A stretch of 64,000 nt of DNA from Mycobacterium montefiorense (GTDB lineage: Bacteria; Actinomycetota; Actinomycetes; Mycobacteriales; Mycobacteriaceae): positions 380,938 to 444,937 of the forward strand of contig NZ_BFCH01000017.1 in NCBI RefSeq assembly GCF_003112775.1, written 5' to 3'. The translations under genes were made by a program, and so were the position numbers. Positions 1 through 8,035 of the stretch are shown here, piece after piece (the stretch's first letter is position 1; each line of letters opens with the position of its first letter). The notes under the pieces were generated by a model. The model had not been told where the DNA came from and made no database searches. It was given only the letters and a program-made list of their open reading frames with translations.

Positions 1-788
1 GGGCGCCGCCGATGGCAGTGCCGGCCGCCGCGGGTGCCGCCGACGGGCAGGACCCGACCCCGTTTACCGGCACGGCGCCATTCGGTGCGCCCACGTTCGT
101 CCCGAAAACCGGCTCAATGGTGGGCGTCGGACAGCCGATTATCATCAATTTCCCCGGCCGGGTCGATGACTCCGGCGCGGCTCAAGCTGCCGTGCACGTG
201 TCGTCGATCCCGCCTGTCCCGGGCAAGTTCTACTGGATGACACCGACCCAATTGCGTTGGCGTCCAACGAGTTTCTGGCCCGCCAACACCGCGGTGAACA
301 TCGATGCCGGTGGCACCAAGTCCAGCTTCCGGACCGGAGACAGCCTGGTGGCGACGGCCGACGACGCCACGCACCAACTGACGGTCACGCGTAATGGCGT
401 GGTGGAGAAGACCATTCCGATGTCGATGGGCATGACCGCCGGTAACCACCAGACCCCCAACGGCACCTACTACGTGCAAGAGAAGATGCCTTCGGTGGTG
501 ATGGACTCGTCGACCTACGGGGTCCCGGTGAATTCGACGTACGGCTACAAGGTGACTGTCGAGCTGGCTGTGCGGTTCGACAATGTCGGCGACTTCGTGC
601 ACAGCGCCCCGTGGTCGGTTAACGACCAGGGCAAGCGCGACGTCAGCCACGGCTGCATCAATATCAGCCCCAGCAACGCGAAGTGGTTCTTCGACAATTT
701 CGGCACGGGCGATCCGATCATCGTGAAGAACTCCAGCGGCGGCTCGTACAAGAAGAACGACGGTTCCAGCGACTGGATAACCAACTAG
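1..788 (+). CDS. L,D-transpeptidase, 3' part (Rv0192-like)
   Basis: This enzyme makes 3-3 cross-links in peptidoglycan outside the cytoplasmic membrane. The reading frame is open to the left edge and the first ATG (position 12) has no signal peptide after it, so the true N-terminus and its export signal or lipobox probably lie outside the window. Counting from that ATG, about residues 20-105 form an immunoglobulin-like domain and about 110-245 the YkuD catalytic domain. The active-site motif SHGCIN is present, with Cys215, His213 and the upstream conserved His197. The gene ends on the same CTAG as the convergent nitrilase gene. Family assignment is certain; which L,D-transpeptidase paralogue it is rests on synteny with Rv0192. 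Confidence 0.9.
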   Translation, partial: APPMAVPAAAGAADGQDPTPFTGTAPFGAPTFVPKTGSMVGVGQPIIINFPGRVDDSGAAQAAVHVSSIPPVPGKFYWMTPTQLRWRPTSFWPANTAVNIDAGGTKSSFRTGDSLVATADDATHQLTVTRNGVVEKTIPMSMGMTAGNHQTPNGTYYVQEKMPSVVMDSSTYGVPVNSTYGYKVTVELAVRFDNVGDFVHSAPWSVNDQGKRDVSHGCINISPSNAKWFFDNFGTGDPIIVKNSSGGSYKKNDGSSDWITN

Positions 789-1864
789 CCGGACGGCAGG
801 CGGTCCGGGCCGAGATTGTTCGTGACGACCAGGTGTTCGTCGGTGGTCGACAACGGCGCGTCGGACCGATTCGATTCGCTCGCATGGTGATTCGCACGCA
901 GAATCAGCGGCCGGCTCATGTCGACTGACAGGCTGAAGATGTCCGCGCGGTTGTAGGTGCCCACGATGTCGTGGGCCTGCTTGGCGATGACCTCTTTGCT
1001 CAGGTCGACCTCGGCGTGCAGGATCCCTTCCGGCTGGGTCATCGGCCCGGCGACGACCTGACCGTCGGGGCCGATCACCATCGCGGCGGGAGGGGCTGCC
1101 GTCAATGCCTTTTCGATGCGAGCATCGCCGCGGGCGACCGCACGGATGGCAGTCTCGTCCAACGTCGTCGCGGCGACCACGACGAACACCTTGCCCTCGA
1201 ACGCGTGGGCGGCGCTGCGAAGACGGATGAACTCGGCGAGGTCGTAGTCGAAGTCCTCGGACCGGCCGTCGAACGGCCAAGCCGGTGGATAGGTCGCGAT
1301 ATGCAGCCGTTCCCCCTGGGCGAGCAGAGTGAATCTCGCCAGCGTATTAGTGTTTTCGCCGCAGATGAGCGCACCGAGGCGCCACCCGCCGAGTTCGACC
1401 GGCCGCAGGTCGTGAGCGTCTCCGTGGGACCAGGTCAGGCGCTCGTACCAGGTGGCCACGAGCTTGCGGCGGTGATTCACCAGCCGGCCGCTCGGGTCGA
1501 ACACCAGGTTCGAGTTCCAGAGTTGGCCCAAGCTGTCGGGGTTGCGTTCGTTTATCCCCACCGACAATGTCACCCCGTGCGTGCGGGCGATGCGACCGAG
1601 TCGATCCGTAGCGGGACTGGGTACCACGATCGATTCGGCAACGAGTCGCTCGTGCCAGTCATGCTGATCGATCGGAGGCAGAACAGCGTTCCAGACCGGG
1701 AATCCGGCAAGAAACGCCTCACCGAAAACGACCAACTGCGCCCCGTCTCGAGCTGCGGTTGCCACCAGGCTATCGACCTTGTCGAGGCTGGCCTGCAGGT
1801 CGAGAAAGACGGGCGCCGCGTTCACGGCGGCGACCGCCACCTTCGGGAGGTCGAGTGACGACAT
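785..1864 (-). CDS. nitrilase (carbon-nitrogen hydrolase)
   Basis: This predicted nitrilase would hydrolyse an organic nitrile to a carboxylate and ammonia in the cytoplasm. I start it at the ATG giving MSSLDLPK (359 aa), because AAGG lies about 9 nt upstream; a longer frame adds 24 unlikely residues. The catalytic triad is visible as Glu49 (VVFGEAF), Lys134 ([12 protein letters not shown]) and Cys168 (LICGEN). The Glu-Asn after the cysteine and the WxxGD stretch favour a true nitrilase over an aliphatic amidase. Gly rather than the more familiar Trp follows the catalytic Cys. The gene diverges from a solute symporter operon across a palindrome-bearing spacer, so uptake and hydrolysis may be co-regulated. 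The substrate is unknown. Confidence 0.85.
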   Translation of the reverse strand: MSSLDLPKVAVAAVNAAPVFLDLQASLDKVDSLVATAARDGAQLVVFGEAFLAGFPVWNAVLPPIDQHDWHERLVAESIVVPSPATDRLGRIARTHGVTLSVGINERNPDSLGQLWNSNLVFDPSGRLVNHRRKLVATWYERLTWSHGDAHDLRPVELGGWRLGALICGENTNTLARFTLLAQGERLHIATYPPAWPFDGRSEDFDYDLAEFIRLRSAAHAFEGKVFVVVAATTLDETAIRAVARGDARIEKALTAAPPAAMVIGPDGQVVAGPMTQPEGILHAEVDLSKEVIAKQAHDIVGTYNRADIFSLSVDMSRPLILRANHHASESNRSDAPLSTTDEHLVVTNNLGPDRLPSG

Positions 1865-1993
1865 GTCGTTGCCCTTCTCGAGACTGTTTTGATCTATCGA
1901 CAATATTGCGGGTTCCGATCGACCCGCGAATCCCACCTTATCCCTGACCGATTGACTATCAATTAGATTGTCCTGTCAACGATTCCGCTGCGA

Positions 1994-2013
1994 TTGTCGA
2001 CATTTCTCGACAA
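1994..2013. promoter_or_regulatory. palindromic operator candidate, copy 1
   Basis: A perfect 7-bp inverted repeat, TTGTCGA and TCGACAA, separated by 6 nt (CATTTC). Its 16-bp core GTCGACATTTCTCGAC recurs with one change 140 bp to the right. That two-copy arrangement between divergent genes is typical of a local regulator. The TrmB-like gene at 4311 is the most likely partner, by inference only. Confidence 0.65.
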
Positions 2014-2131
2014 CCACGAGCGGCTGGAAGTTTCTACCGAGCAGCTAGGAGGTAAAGCCTTCCACCGCTGAGTTGCCGATGAAGAATCGCCACTTATAGT
2101 GATGCACAACACTATTCGAAGCTGTCATCAA

Positions 2132-2155
2132 GTGTGTCGACGTTTCTCGACGCAC
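2132..2155. promoter_or_regulatory. palindromic operator candidate, copy 2
   Basis: Arms GTGTGTCGA and TCGACGCAC (one mismatch) flank CGTTTC. The core GTCGACGTTTCTCGAC matches copy 1 at 15 of 16 bases. It ends 27 nt before the GTG start of the DUF485 gene, a position suited to blocking the operon promoter or transcript start. Confidence 0.65.
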
Positions 2156-2182
2156 TATTTTGCGCTGAATTCGGAGGTTCAC

Positions 2183-2653
2183 GTGTCACAGCCAACAACG
2201 AGTAGCGAGCAGCAACGTGGTGCTGCGGCGCCTGGTGCGCCGCTGCAGCCGCCCAATAATGGCTATGTGTCCACTAATTCGGCTCCGGTAAGTCTCGATA
2301 CCGGTCGGCCAGCAGAGCATCGCGCGGTGCGCACAACGCCGAGTCTTGACGACTTCGCGCGAGTGCAAGCCTCCCCGGAGTTCCAGGAACTGCGACACCG
2401 GCTGCGCCGATTCGTCTTTCCGATGACGGCGTTCTTCCTGGCCTGGTACCTGGTCTACATGTTGCTCGCCACCTACGCGCACGCGTTCATGGCGACAAAG
2501 GTGTTCGGTCACATCAATCTCGGTGTAGTGCTTGGCTTTGGGCAATTCGTCACGACCTTCGGGATCACGATTCTGTACGTGAGGTTCGCCGGCCGAACGC
2601 TCGATCCGCGGGCCGCGAAGATCCGCGCCGAACTGGAAGGAGCCGGCGCGTGA
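2183..2653 (+). CDS. DUF485 small membrane protein
   Basis: A 156-residue membrane protein of the DUF485 family, which is usually encoded directly before an acetate-permease-type sodium/solute symporter and is thought to be its small accessory partner. The N-terminal 70 or so residues are Pro/Gln/Ser/Thr-rich and cytoplasmic-looking. Two hydrophobic helices follow, at about residues 77-102 and 111-136, then a short charged tail. I choose the GTG at 2183 because GGAGG lies 5 nt upstream. The stop codon overlaps the GTG start of the symporter (GTGA), so translation of the two is probably coupled. A direct role in transport is family inference. Confidence 0.8.
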   Translation: MSQPTTSSEQQRGAAAPGAPLQPPNNGYVSTNSAPVSLDTGRPAEHRAVRTTPSLDDFARVQASPEFQELRHRLRRFVFPMTAFFLAWYLVYMLLATYAHAFMATKVFGHINLGVVLGFGQFVTTFGITILYVRFAGRTLDPRAAKIRAELEGAGA

Positions 2654-4284
2654 CCGCCAGGCTGGTGGCTGCCGCCAACGTCGGAAATCCACTGATCAAC
2701 ATCGGAGTCTTCGCGGTTTTCGTGATCGGCACCATGGCGTTGGTGATCTGGGCCGGCCGCAGCACCAAGAAGCCCAGCGATTTCTACACCGGCGGCGGTG
2801 AATTCACCGGAGCCCAAAACGGATTCGCCATCTCCGGCGACTACCTGTCGGCGGCGTCGTTTCTCGGCGTGTCCGGCGCCATCGCGGTCTACGGCTATGA
2901 CGGATTCCTCTACTCGATCGGCTTCTTGGTGGCGTGGCTGGTGGCGCTGCTCCTGGTCGCGGAGTTGCTGCGCAATACCGGCCGATTCACGATGGCCGAC
3001 GTGTTGAGCTTCCGGCTCAACCAACGTCGCGTCCGGATGGCTGCGGCGGTGTCAACCCTGACCGTGTCGCTGTTCTACCTGCTCGCCCAGATGGCCGGCG
3101 CCGGCGGACTGGTCGCGTTGTTGCTCGACGTCAAAAGTGAAGTGGGCCAGTCGGCGGTGGTCGCGGTCGTCGGCGCGTTGATGATCGCCTACGTGCTCAT
3201 CGGCGGAATGAAGGGTACGACGTACGTCCAGATGGTGAAGGCCGTTCTGCTGGTCACGGGCGCGGCGATCATGTTTGCACTGGTCGTGATCGCGGTGCGC
3301 GGCAACTTCTCCCAACTGCTCGCCAACGCGCAAGGCGTGGTGGATCATTCGAAAAACCATGCCGTCGCCGGTCACAACATCCTGGAACCGGGTGCCAAGT
3401 ACGGCGCCACAGCAATCACCAAACTGGACTTCCTGTCGCTGGGGATTGCTTTGGTGCTGGGCACCGCCGGATTGCCCCACGTGCTGATGCGCTTCTACAC
3501 GGTCCCCACCGCCATCCAGGCACGCCGCTCAGTGACGTGGGCGATCGGCGCGATCGGCCTTTTCTACCTGTTCTCGTTGGCCATCGGTTATGGCGCGGCC
3601 TGGCTGGTCGGCCCCGACGTGATCCTTGCGACCGCGGGCAAGGAGAACTCCGCCGCGCCGTTGCTCGCGTTCAAATTGGGCGGGATAGTATTCCTCGGTG
3701 TGATCGCCGCCGTCGCATTCGCGACGATCCTGGCCGTGGTGGCCGGTCTGGCGATCACCGCAGCCACCTCGTTCGCCCACGACATCTACGCCGGCGTGAT
3801 CAAAAGGGGTGCGGCCTCCGAGGCACAACAGGTTCGGGTGTCGCGATTCATGGTCGTGGTGATCGGCATCCTGGCCATCGTTCTCGGAATCCTGGCGATG
3901 GGCCAGAATGTGGCGTTCCTGGTGGCTCTGGCATTTGCCGTCGCCGCCTCGGCCAACCTACCGACCCTGCTGTATTCGTTGTTCTGGAAGCAGTTCAACA
4001 CCGTCGGCGCCTTGTTCAGCATCTACGGCGGGCTACTCAGTTGCCTGGTGCTCATCATCTTCTCGCCCGCGGTTTCCGGAAATCGCTCGGCGATGTTCCC
4101 GCACGCCGACTTCGCCTGGTTTCCGCTGGCGAACCCGGGCATTGTCAGCATTCCGCTGGCGTTCGCGCTCGGCATTGTCGGCAGCTACGTCGGGCGACGC
4201 CAGCCCGAGGATCCGGCCAAGCAAGCTGAAATGGAGGTGCGATCCCTCACGGGCGTCGGTGTGGAAAAGGCCCTGGTCCATTGA
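2650..4284 (+). CDS. sodium/solute symporter (ActP-like)
   Basis: A 544-residue inner-membrane transporter of the sodium:solute symporter family, most like acetate/monocarboxylate permeases. About 13 hydrophobic segments are evident. The early stretch FYTGGGEFTGAQNGFAISGD and the following SAASFLG are characteristic of the ActP branch. It starts at a GTG overlapping the DUF485 stop. With the nitrilase on the other side of the shared control region, plausible cargo is a small organic acid or a nitrile-derived compound, but nothing in the sequence fixes the substrate. The downstream TrmB-like gene begins 26 nt after the stop and is likely co-transcribed. Confidence 0.88.
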   Translation: MTARLVAAANVGNPLINIGVFAVFVIGTMALVIWAGRSTKKPSDFYTGGGEFTGAQNGFAISGDYLSAASFLGVSGAIAVYGYDGFLYSIGFLVAWLVALLLVAELLRNTGRFTMADVLSFRLNQRRVRMAAAVSTLTVSLFYLLAQMAGAGGLVALLLDVKSEVGQSAVVAVVGALMIAYVLIGGMKGTTYVQMVKAVLLVTGAAIMFALVVIAVRGNFSQLLANAQGVVDHSKNHAVAGHNILEPGAKYGATAITKLDFLSLGIALVLGTAGLPHVLMRFYTVPTAIQARRSVTWAIGAIGLFYLFSLAIGYGAAWLVGPDVILATAGKENSAAPLLAFKLGGIVFLGVIAAVAFATILAVVAGLAITAATSFAHDIYAGVIKRGAASEAQQVRVSRFMVVVIGILAIVLGILAMGQNVAFLVALAFAVAASANLPTLLYSLFWKQFNTVGALFSIYGGLLSCLVLIIFSPAVSGNRSAMFPHADFAWFPLANPGIVSIPLAFALGIVGSYVGRRQPEDPAKQAEMEVRSLTGVGVEKALVH

Positions 4285-4310
4285 CGCAGATCTGATCGGA
4301 GAGACACGCA

Positions 4311-5117
4311 ATGTGGGCAGAGCTCGTTGAAGCCGGGCTTGAACCGAAGGAGGCTCAGTTCTACCTGGCCGCGCTCAACATGGACTCGGCAACCATTGCC
4401 CAACTCGCCGAGGCGTCGCGGATCGGCCGCACCAACGCGTACGACATCGCCAAACGCCTTGCCCAGCGTGGGTTGATCTCGCTGATCGAAGGCGGTAGCC
4501 ATCACGATGACCCCAAAGCCAGCGGACGCCCCAGAATCATTGTGCGAGCGGCAGATCCGCAACGCCTGCTGGACGAATGGAGTCAGCGGCGCCGGGTCCT
4601 GGAATCGGTGGTGCCACAACTGCGCGCCTTTCATGCCAAGGCCGGCACGGCCCCCCGGATGCGATATCTAGAGGGCGCGACTGGCATCAGGACCGCCTTG
4701 TTCGAAACCCTGGACTGGTCTTCGCCGGTGCGCGGTGTGCTGTCGATGCGCGACTTGTTGAGTGTGCCGGGAGTCGAGGCGATGGAGGAGTACATCGCCG
4801 GCCGTCGTGCGCGTCAGTTGTGGCTGCATGTGCTGCGCTCACCCGAGAAGGACCTGCCCGGCGGCTGGCCCACCAGCCAGCGCGACTATCGCCGCACCCG
4901 GTATGTGCCCGCCGAATATGTCTTCACGATGTCGATGATCATCGGCGATGTGTCGGCGGCGATGATTTCGTCCAAGCGCGAAAACTTTGCTCTGGTGGTC
5001 GAGAGCCTCGAGTACGTCGAGATGCAGCGCAACCTGTTCGAGGTTCTTTGGGCCTCTGGTAGGGAAGCCGCGCAAGATCCGCCCGCGCCCGGTTCGCACG
5101 GCCGCCGCGACGACTGA
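4311..5117 (+). CDS. TrmB-like winged-helix transcriptional regulator
   Basis: A 268-residue predicted DNA-binding protein. Residues 1-65 form a winged helix of the TrmB type: LVEAGLEPKEAQFYLAAL, then a recognition-helix region around SRIGRTNAYDIAKRL. The remaining ~200 residues would be an effector-binding or dimerisation domain that I cannot assign to a ligand class. GGAGAG lies 7 nt before the ATG. It is last in the symporter operon, and the paired GTCGAC palindromes upstream of that operon are its most likely targets. A metabolite of the nitrilase/symporter pathway would be the expected inducer. Both statements are inference from gene order. Confidence 0.75.
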   Translation: MWAELVEAGLEPKEAQFYLAALNMDSATIAQLAEASRIGRTNAYDIAKRLAQRGLISLIEGGSHHDDPKASGRPRIIVRAADPQRLLDEWSQRRRVLESVVPQLRAFHAKAGTAPRMRYLEGATGIRTALFETLDWSSPVRGVLSMRDLLSVPGVEAMEEYIAGRRARQLWLHVLRSPEKDLPGGWPTSQRDYRRTRYVPAEYVFTMSMIIGDVSAAMISSKRENFALVVESLEYVEMQRNLFEVLWASGREAAQDPPAPGSHGRRDD

Positions 5118-5159
5118 TCCCGCCAATTTGCTACCGAGAACTTCCGCTAGCAGGCGAAT

Positions 5160-5179
5160 TATGTATAGCATCATACATA
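5160..5179. promoter_or_regulatory. TetR operator / promoter candidate
   Basis: A perfect inverted repeat with arms TATGTAT and ATACATA and a 6-nt spacer, ending 17 nt before the TetR start codon. A TANNNT hexamer (TAGCAT, 5166-5171) lies inside it, so a bound repressor would cover the -10 region. This suggests autorepression and control of the co-directional molybdoenzyme gene. Confidence 0.65.
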
Positions 5180-5196
5180 GGCTGAGAGGAGCCCCG

Positions 5197-5772
5197 ATGC
5201 GAAGTCCCCGCGAGCGGATGGTCATCTCCGCTGCGTTGTTGATCCGGGAAGGGGGCGCCCACGCCACCGCGATTTCGGACGTTCTGCAGCACAGCCGCGC
5301 GCCGCGCGGGTCGGCCTACCACTACTTCCCCGGCGGGCGAACCCAACTGCTCTGCGAGGCGGTCGACTATGCCGGCGATCACGTCGGTGCCGTCATCGAC
5401 CGGGTCGGCAGCGGCCTTGACCTGCTGGACACGCTGATGGACAAGTATCGGCGCCAACTGCTCGACAGTGACTTCCGGGCCGGCTGCCCGATCGTGGCGG
5501 TCTCCGTGGAATCCGGTGACGAGCAGGACCGCGAGCGGATGCTGCCCGTGGTCGAACGGGCGGCAGCGGTGTTCGACCGCTGGACCAGTCAGATAGCGCA
5601 GCGCCTGATCTCCGACGGCATCCCGGCCGAGCAGGCCCATGAGCTGTCGGTGCTGACGACCTCGGCGCTGGAGGGCGCCATTGTGCTGGCAAGGGTGCGG
5701 CGCGACGTGGCGCCGCTGGATCTCATTCACCGTCAGCTGCGCAACTTGCTGCTGGCTGCGTTAGAAAAGTAA
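5197..5772 (+). CDS. TetR-family transcriptional repressor (Rv0196-like)
   Basis: A 191-residue repressor. The N-terminal helix-turn-helix spans about residues 5-50 and contains ISDVLQHSRAPRGSAYHYFPGGR, a signature of the LmrA/YxaF subgroup. The C-terminal ligand-binding domain has the GCPIVAV motif of that subgroup. I start at the ATG at 5197, which has GAGAGGAG upstream and follows a 20-bp palindrome; a longer in-frame extension runs back into the previous gene and is discounted. The molybdopterin oxidoreductase starts 19 nt after the stop, so the two are probably one operon. A second TetR of the same subgroup lies at 46170-46805. Confidence 0.88.
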   Translation: MRSPRERMVISAALLIREGGAHATAISDVLQHSRAPRGSAYHYFPGGRTQLLCEAVDYAGDHVGAVIDRVGSGLDLLDTLMDKYRRQLLDSDFRAGCPIVAVSVESGDEQDRERMLPVVERAAAVFDRWTSQIAQRLISDGIPAEQAHELSVLTTSALEGAIVLARVRRDVAPLDLIHRQLRNLLLAALEK

Positions 5773-5791
5773 TCCGAAAGGAAGTCCCGCG

Positions 5792-8035
5792 ATGGCCGCT
5801 GAGTGGCAGTCAACCGCATGCATCCTCTGCGAATGCAACTGCGGCATCGTCGTAAACGTCGAAGATCGCACGCTGGCCCGCATCCGCGGCGACAAGAACC
5901 ATCCGGCGTCGCAGGGCTACACCTGCAACAAGGCGTTGCGACTGGACCACTACCAGAACAACCGTGCTCGCCTGACCTCGCCAATGCGCCGTCGCGCCGA
6001 TGGCACGTTCGAGGAAATCGACTGGGACACCGCGATCGTGGAGATTGCCGAGGGTTTCAAGCACATCCGTGACACCTATGGTGGGGACAAGATCTTCTAC
6101 TATGGCGGCGGCGGGCAGGGCAACCACCTGGGCGGGGCATACAGCGGCGCCTTCCTGAAGGCCCTCGGGTCGAAATATCGGTCAAATGCGTTGGCACAGG
6201 AGAAGACCGGCGAGGCTTGGGTCGACGCGCACCTCTACGGCGGGCACACCCGCGGCGAGTTCGAGCACGCCGAGGTGTCGGTGTTCGTCGGCAAGAACCC
6301 GTGGATGTCGCAGAGCTTTCCCCGAGCCCGGGTTGTGCTCAACGAGATCGCCAAGGACCCCACGCGATCGATGATCGTCATCGACCCCGTCGTCACCGAC
6401 ACCGCCAAGATGTCCGACTTCCATCTGCGGGTGCGACCGGGCACCGACGCCTGGTGCCTGGCCGCCCTGGCCGCGGTGCTGGTTCAGGAAAACCTTTGTA
6501 ACGAAGCATTTCTCGCCGAGTACGCGCACGGTGTCGAGACCGTGCGCGACGCGCTGCGCGACGTCCCGGTCGCTGACTACGCCCAGCGTTGCGGGGTGGA
6601 CGAAGAGCTGCTGCGGACCGCGGCCCGGCGCATCGGCACCGCCGAGAGTGTCTCGGTTTTCGAAGATCTCGGAATTCAGCAGGCGCCCAACAGCACGCTG
6701 AGTTCCTACCTGAACAAGCTGCTCTGGATTCTCACCGGAAACTTCGGGAAAAAGGGTGGCCAGCACCTGCATTCGTCGGTGGCGCCGTTGTTCAGCACCG
6801 TTTCGGGCCGCACACCCGTCACCGGTGCGCCGATCATCGCCGGCCTGATCCCGTCCAATGTCGTGCCCGAGGAAATCCTCACCGATCACCCGGACCGATT
6901 CCGGGCGATGATCGTCGAAAGCGGAAATCCCGCGCACTCGCTGGCCGACTCGACGGCGTGCCGGGCGGCATTTGAATCCCTGGAACTGATGGTAGTCGTC
7001 GATGTCGCGATGACCGAGACCGCACGACTGGCTCACTACGTGTTGCCCGCGGCGTCGCAATACGAGAAGACCGAAGCCACATTCTTCAATTTCGAGTTCC
7101 CGCACAACGGCTTTCACCTGCGCCGACCGCTGCTCAAACCGCTGGCGGGAACGCTGCCCGAACCGGAGATCTGGGCTCGGCTGGTGCGGGCGCTCGGCGT
7201 CCTGGACGACGCGGAGCTACGGCCGCTGCACGAGGCCGCCCAACAGGGCCGCGAGGCTTACGCCGAGGCGTTCCTCACCGCCGTCGCGGGCAATCCGACG
7301 ATGGCGCGCCTGGTTCCGTACCTGCTCTACGAAACACTCGGGCCGACGCTGCCCGACGGCATGGCCGGGGCGGCCGCGGTGTGGGGGTTGGCCCAGAAGA
7401 CGGCGATGACCTATCCCGACGCCGTGCGGCGAGCTGGACATACCGACGGCAACGCACTGTTCGACGCCATCATGAACAGCCCGTCGGGCGTCGTCTTCAC
7501 CGCGCACAACTACGAGGACGACTTCGCGCTGATCAGCCATTCCGATCACAAGATCGCCCTCGAAATCCCGGAAATGCTAGACGATTTGCGGGCGCTCGCC
7601 GCCACGCCGCCACAACTGACCACGTCGGAATTGCCGATCGTGCTCTCGGTGGGCGAGCGGCGCGCATACACCGCCAACGACATATTCCGCGACCCGTCCT
7701 GGCGTAAACGCGACACCGATGGAGCCCTTCGCGTCAGCGTCGAAGATGCGCAGAACCTCGGACTCGTTGACGGCGCTCGGGCTCGCATCACCACCGCGGC
7801 CGGCAGCGCCGAGGCGACCGTCGAGATCACCGAGACGATGCTTCCCGGACATGCGGCCCTGCCCAACGGTTTTGGGCTCGACTACGTCGATCAGGACGGG
7901 CGAACGGTCATTCCCGGCGTCGCACCCAACGCGCTGACGTCAACCGGGTGGCGCGACTCCTACGCCGGAACGCCCTGGCACAAGCACGTACCGGCCCGCA
8001 TCGAGGCGTTGGCTGGGGTCAGTTCCAGATCCTGA
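5792..8035 (+). CDS. molybdopterin oxidoreductase with [4Fe-4S] (Rv0197-like)
   Basis: A 747-residue enzyme of the DMSO reductase/formate dehydrogenase superfamily that binds bis-MGD molybdenum cofactor. The N-terminal iron-sulfur motif is complete: Cys10, Cys13, Cys17 and Cys45. The molybdopterin domain follows, with a dinucleotide-binding domain at about residues 610-740 (ERRAYTANDIFRDPSW, then LPNGFGLDY). No twin-arginine signal is seen, so it is probably cytoplasmic. A ribosome site AAAGGAAG precedes the ATG. Its last 17 bp overlap the convergent zmp1 gene. The substrate is unknown; the adjacent TetR is the likely regulator. Confidence 0.9.
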   Translation: MAAEWQSTACILCECNCGIVVNVEDRTLARIRGDKNHPASQGYTCNKALRLDHYQNNRARLTSPMRRRADGTFEEIDWDTAIVEIAEGFKHIRDTYGGDKIFYYGGGGQGNHLGGAYSGAFLKALGSKYRSNALAQEKTGEAWVDAHLYGGHTRGEFEHAEVSVFVGKNPWMSQSFPRARVVLNEIAKDPTRSMIVIDPVVTDTAKMSDFHLRVRPGTDAWCLAALAAVLVQENLCNEAFLAEYAHGVETVRDALRDVPVADYAQRCGVDEELLRTAARRIGTAESVSVFEDLGIQQAPNSTLSSYLNKLLWILTGNFGKKGGQHLHSSVAPLFSTVSGRTPVTGAPIIAGLIPSNVVPEEILTDHPDRFRAMIVESGNPAHSLADSTACRAAFESLELMVVVDVAMTETARLAHYVLPAASQYEKTEATFFNFEFPHNGFHLRRPLLKPLAGTLPEPEIWARLVRALGVLDDAELRPLHEAAQQGREAYAEAFLTAVAGNPTMARLVPYLLYETLGPTLPDGMAGAAAVWGLAQKTAMTYPDAVRRAGHTDGNALFDAIMNSPSGVVFTAHNYEDDFALISHSDHKIALEIPEMLDDLRALAATPPQLTTSELPIVLSVGERRAYTANDIFRDPSWRKRDTDGALRVSVEDAQNLGLVDGARARITTAAGSAEATVEITETMLPGHAALPNGFGLDYVDQDGRTVIPGVAPNALTSTGWRDSYAGTPWHKHVPARIEALAGVSSRS

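Larger units (their letters stand above)
1865..2182. promoter_or_regulatory. divergent control region, nitrilase / symporter operon
   Basis: This 318-bp non-coding stretch must hold the promoters for both the nitrilase (leftward) and the DUF485-symporter pair (rightward). It contains two near-identical palindromes (separate entries) and a half-site TCGACAAT at 1897-1904 close to the nitrilase start. It is more AT-rich than the flanking genes. An upstream ATG at 2099 is in frame with the DUF485 gene, but the right-hand palindrome lies inside that extension and the only good ribosome site is at 2173, so I treat it as non-coding. Confidence 0.7.

Noticed and set aside
114..1280. 388-residue reverse-strand frame across the transpeptidase and nitrilase ends
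   Set aside because: Arg/His/Pro-rich shadow of two well-supported genes; no domain or ribosome site.
2099..2182. 5' extension of the DUF485 gene to the ATG at 2099
   Set aside because: It would place the second palindrome inside the coding sequence and lacks a ribosome site, while GGAGG supports the GTG at 2183.
4987..5196. 70-residue N-terminal extension of the first TetR
   Set aside because: Overlaps the TrmB-like gene and crosses the palindrome; the ATG at 5197 has a good ribosome site and a normal TetR start.
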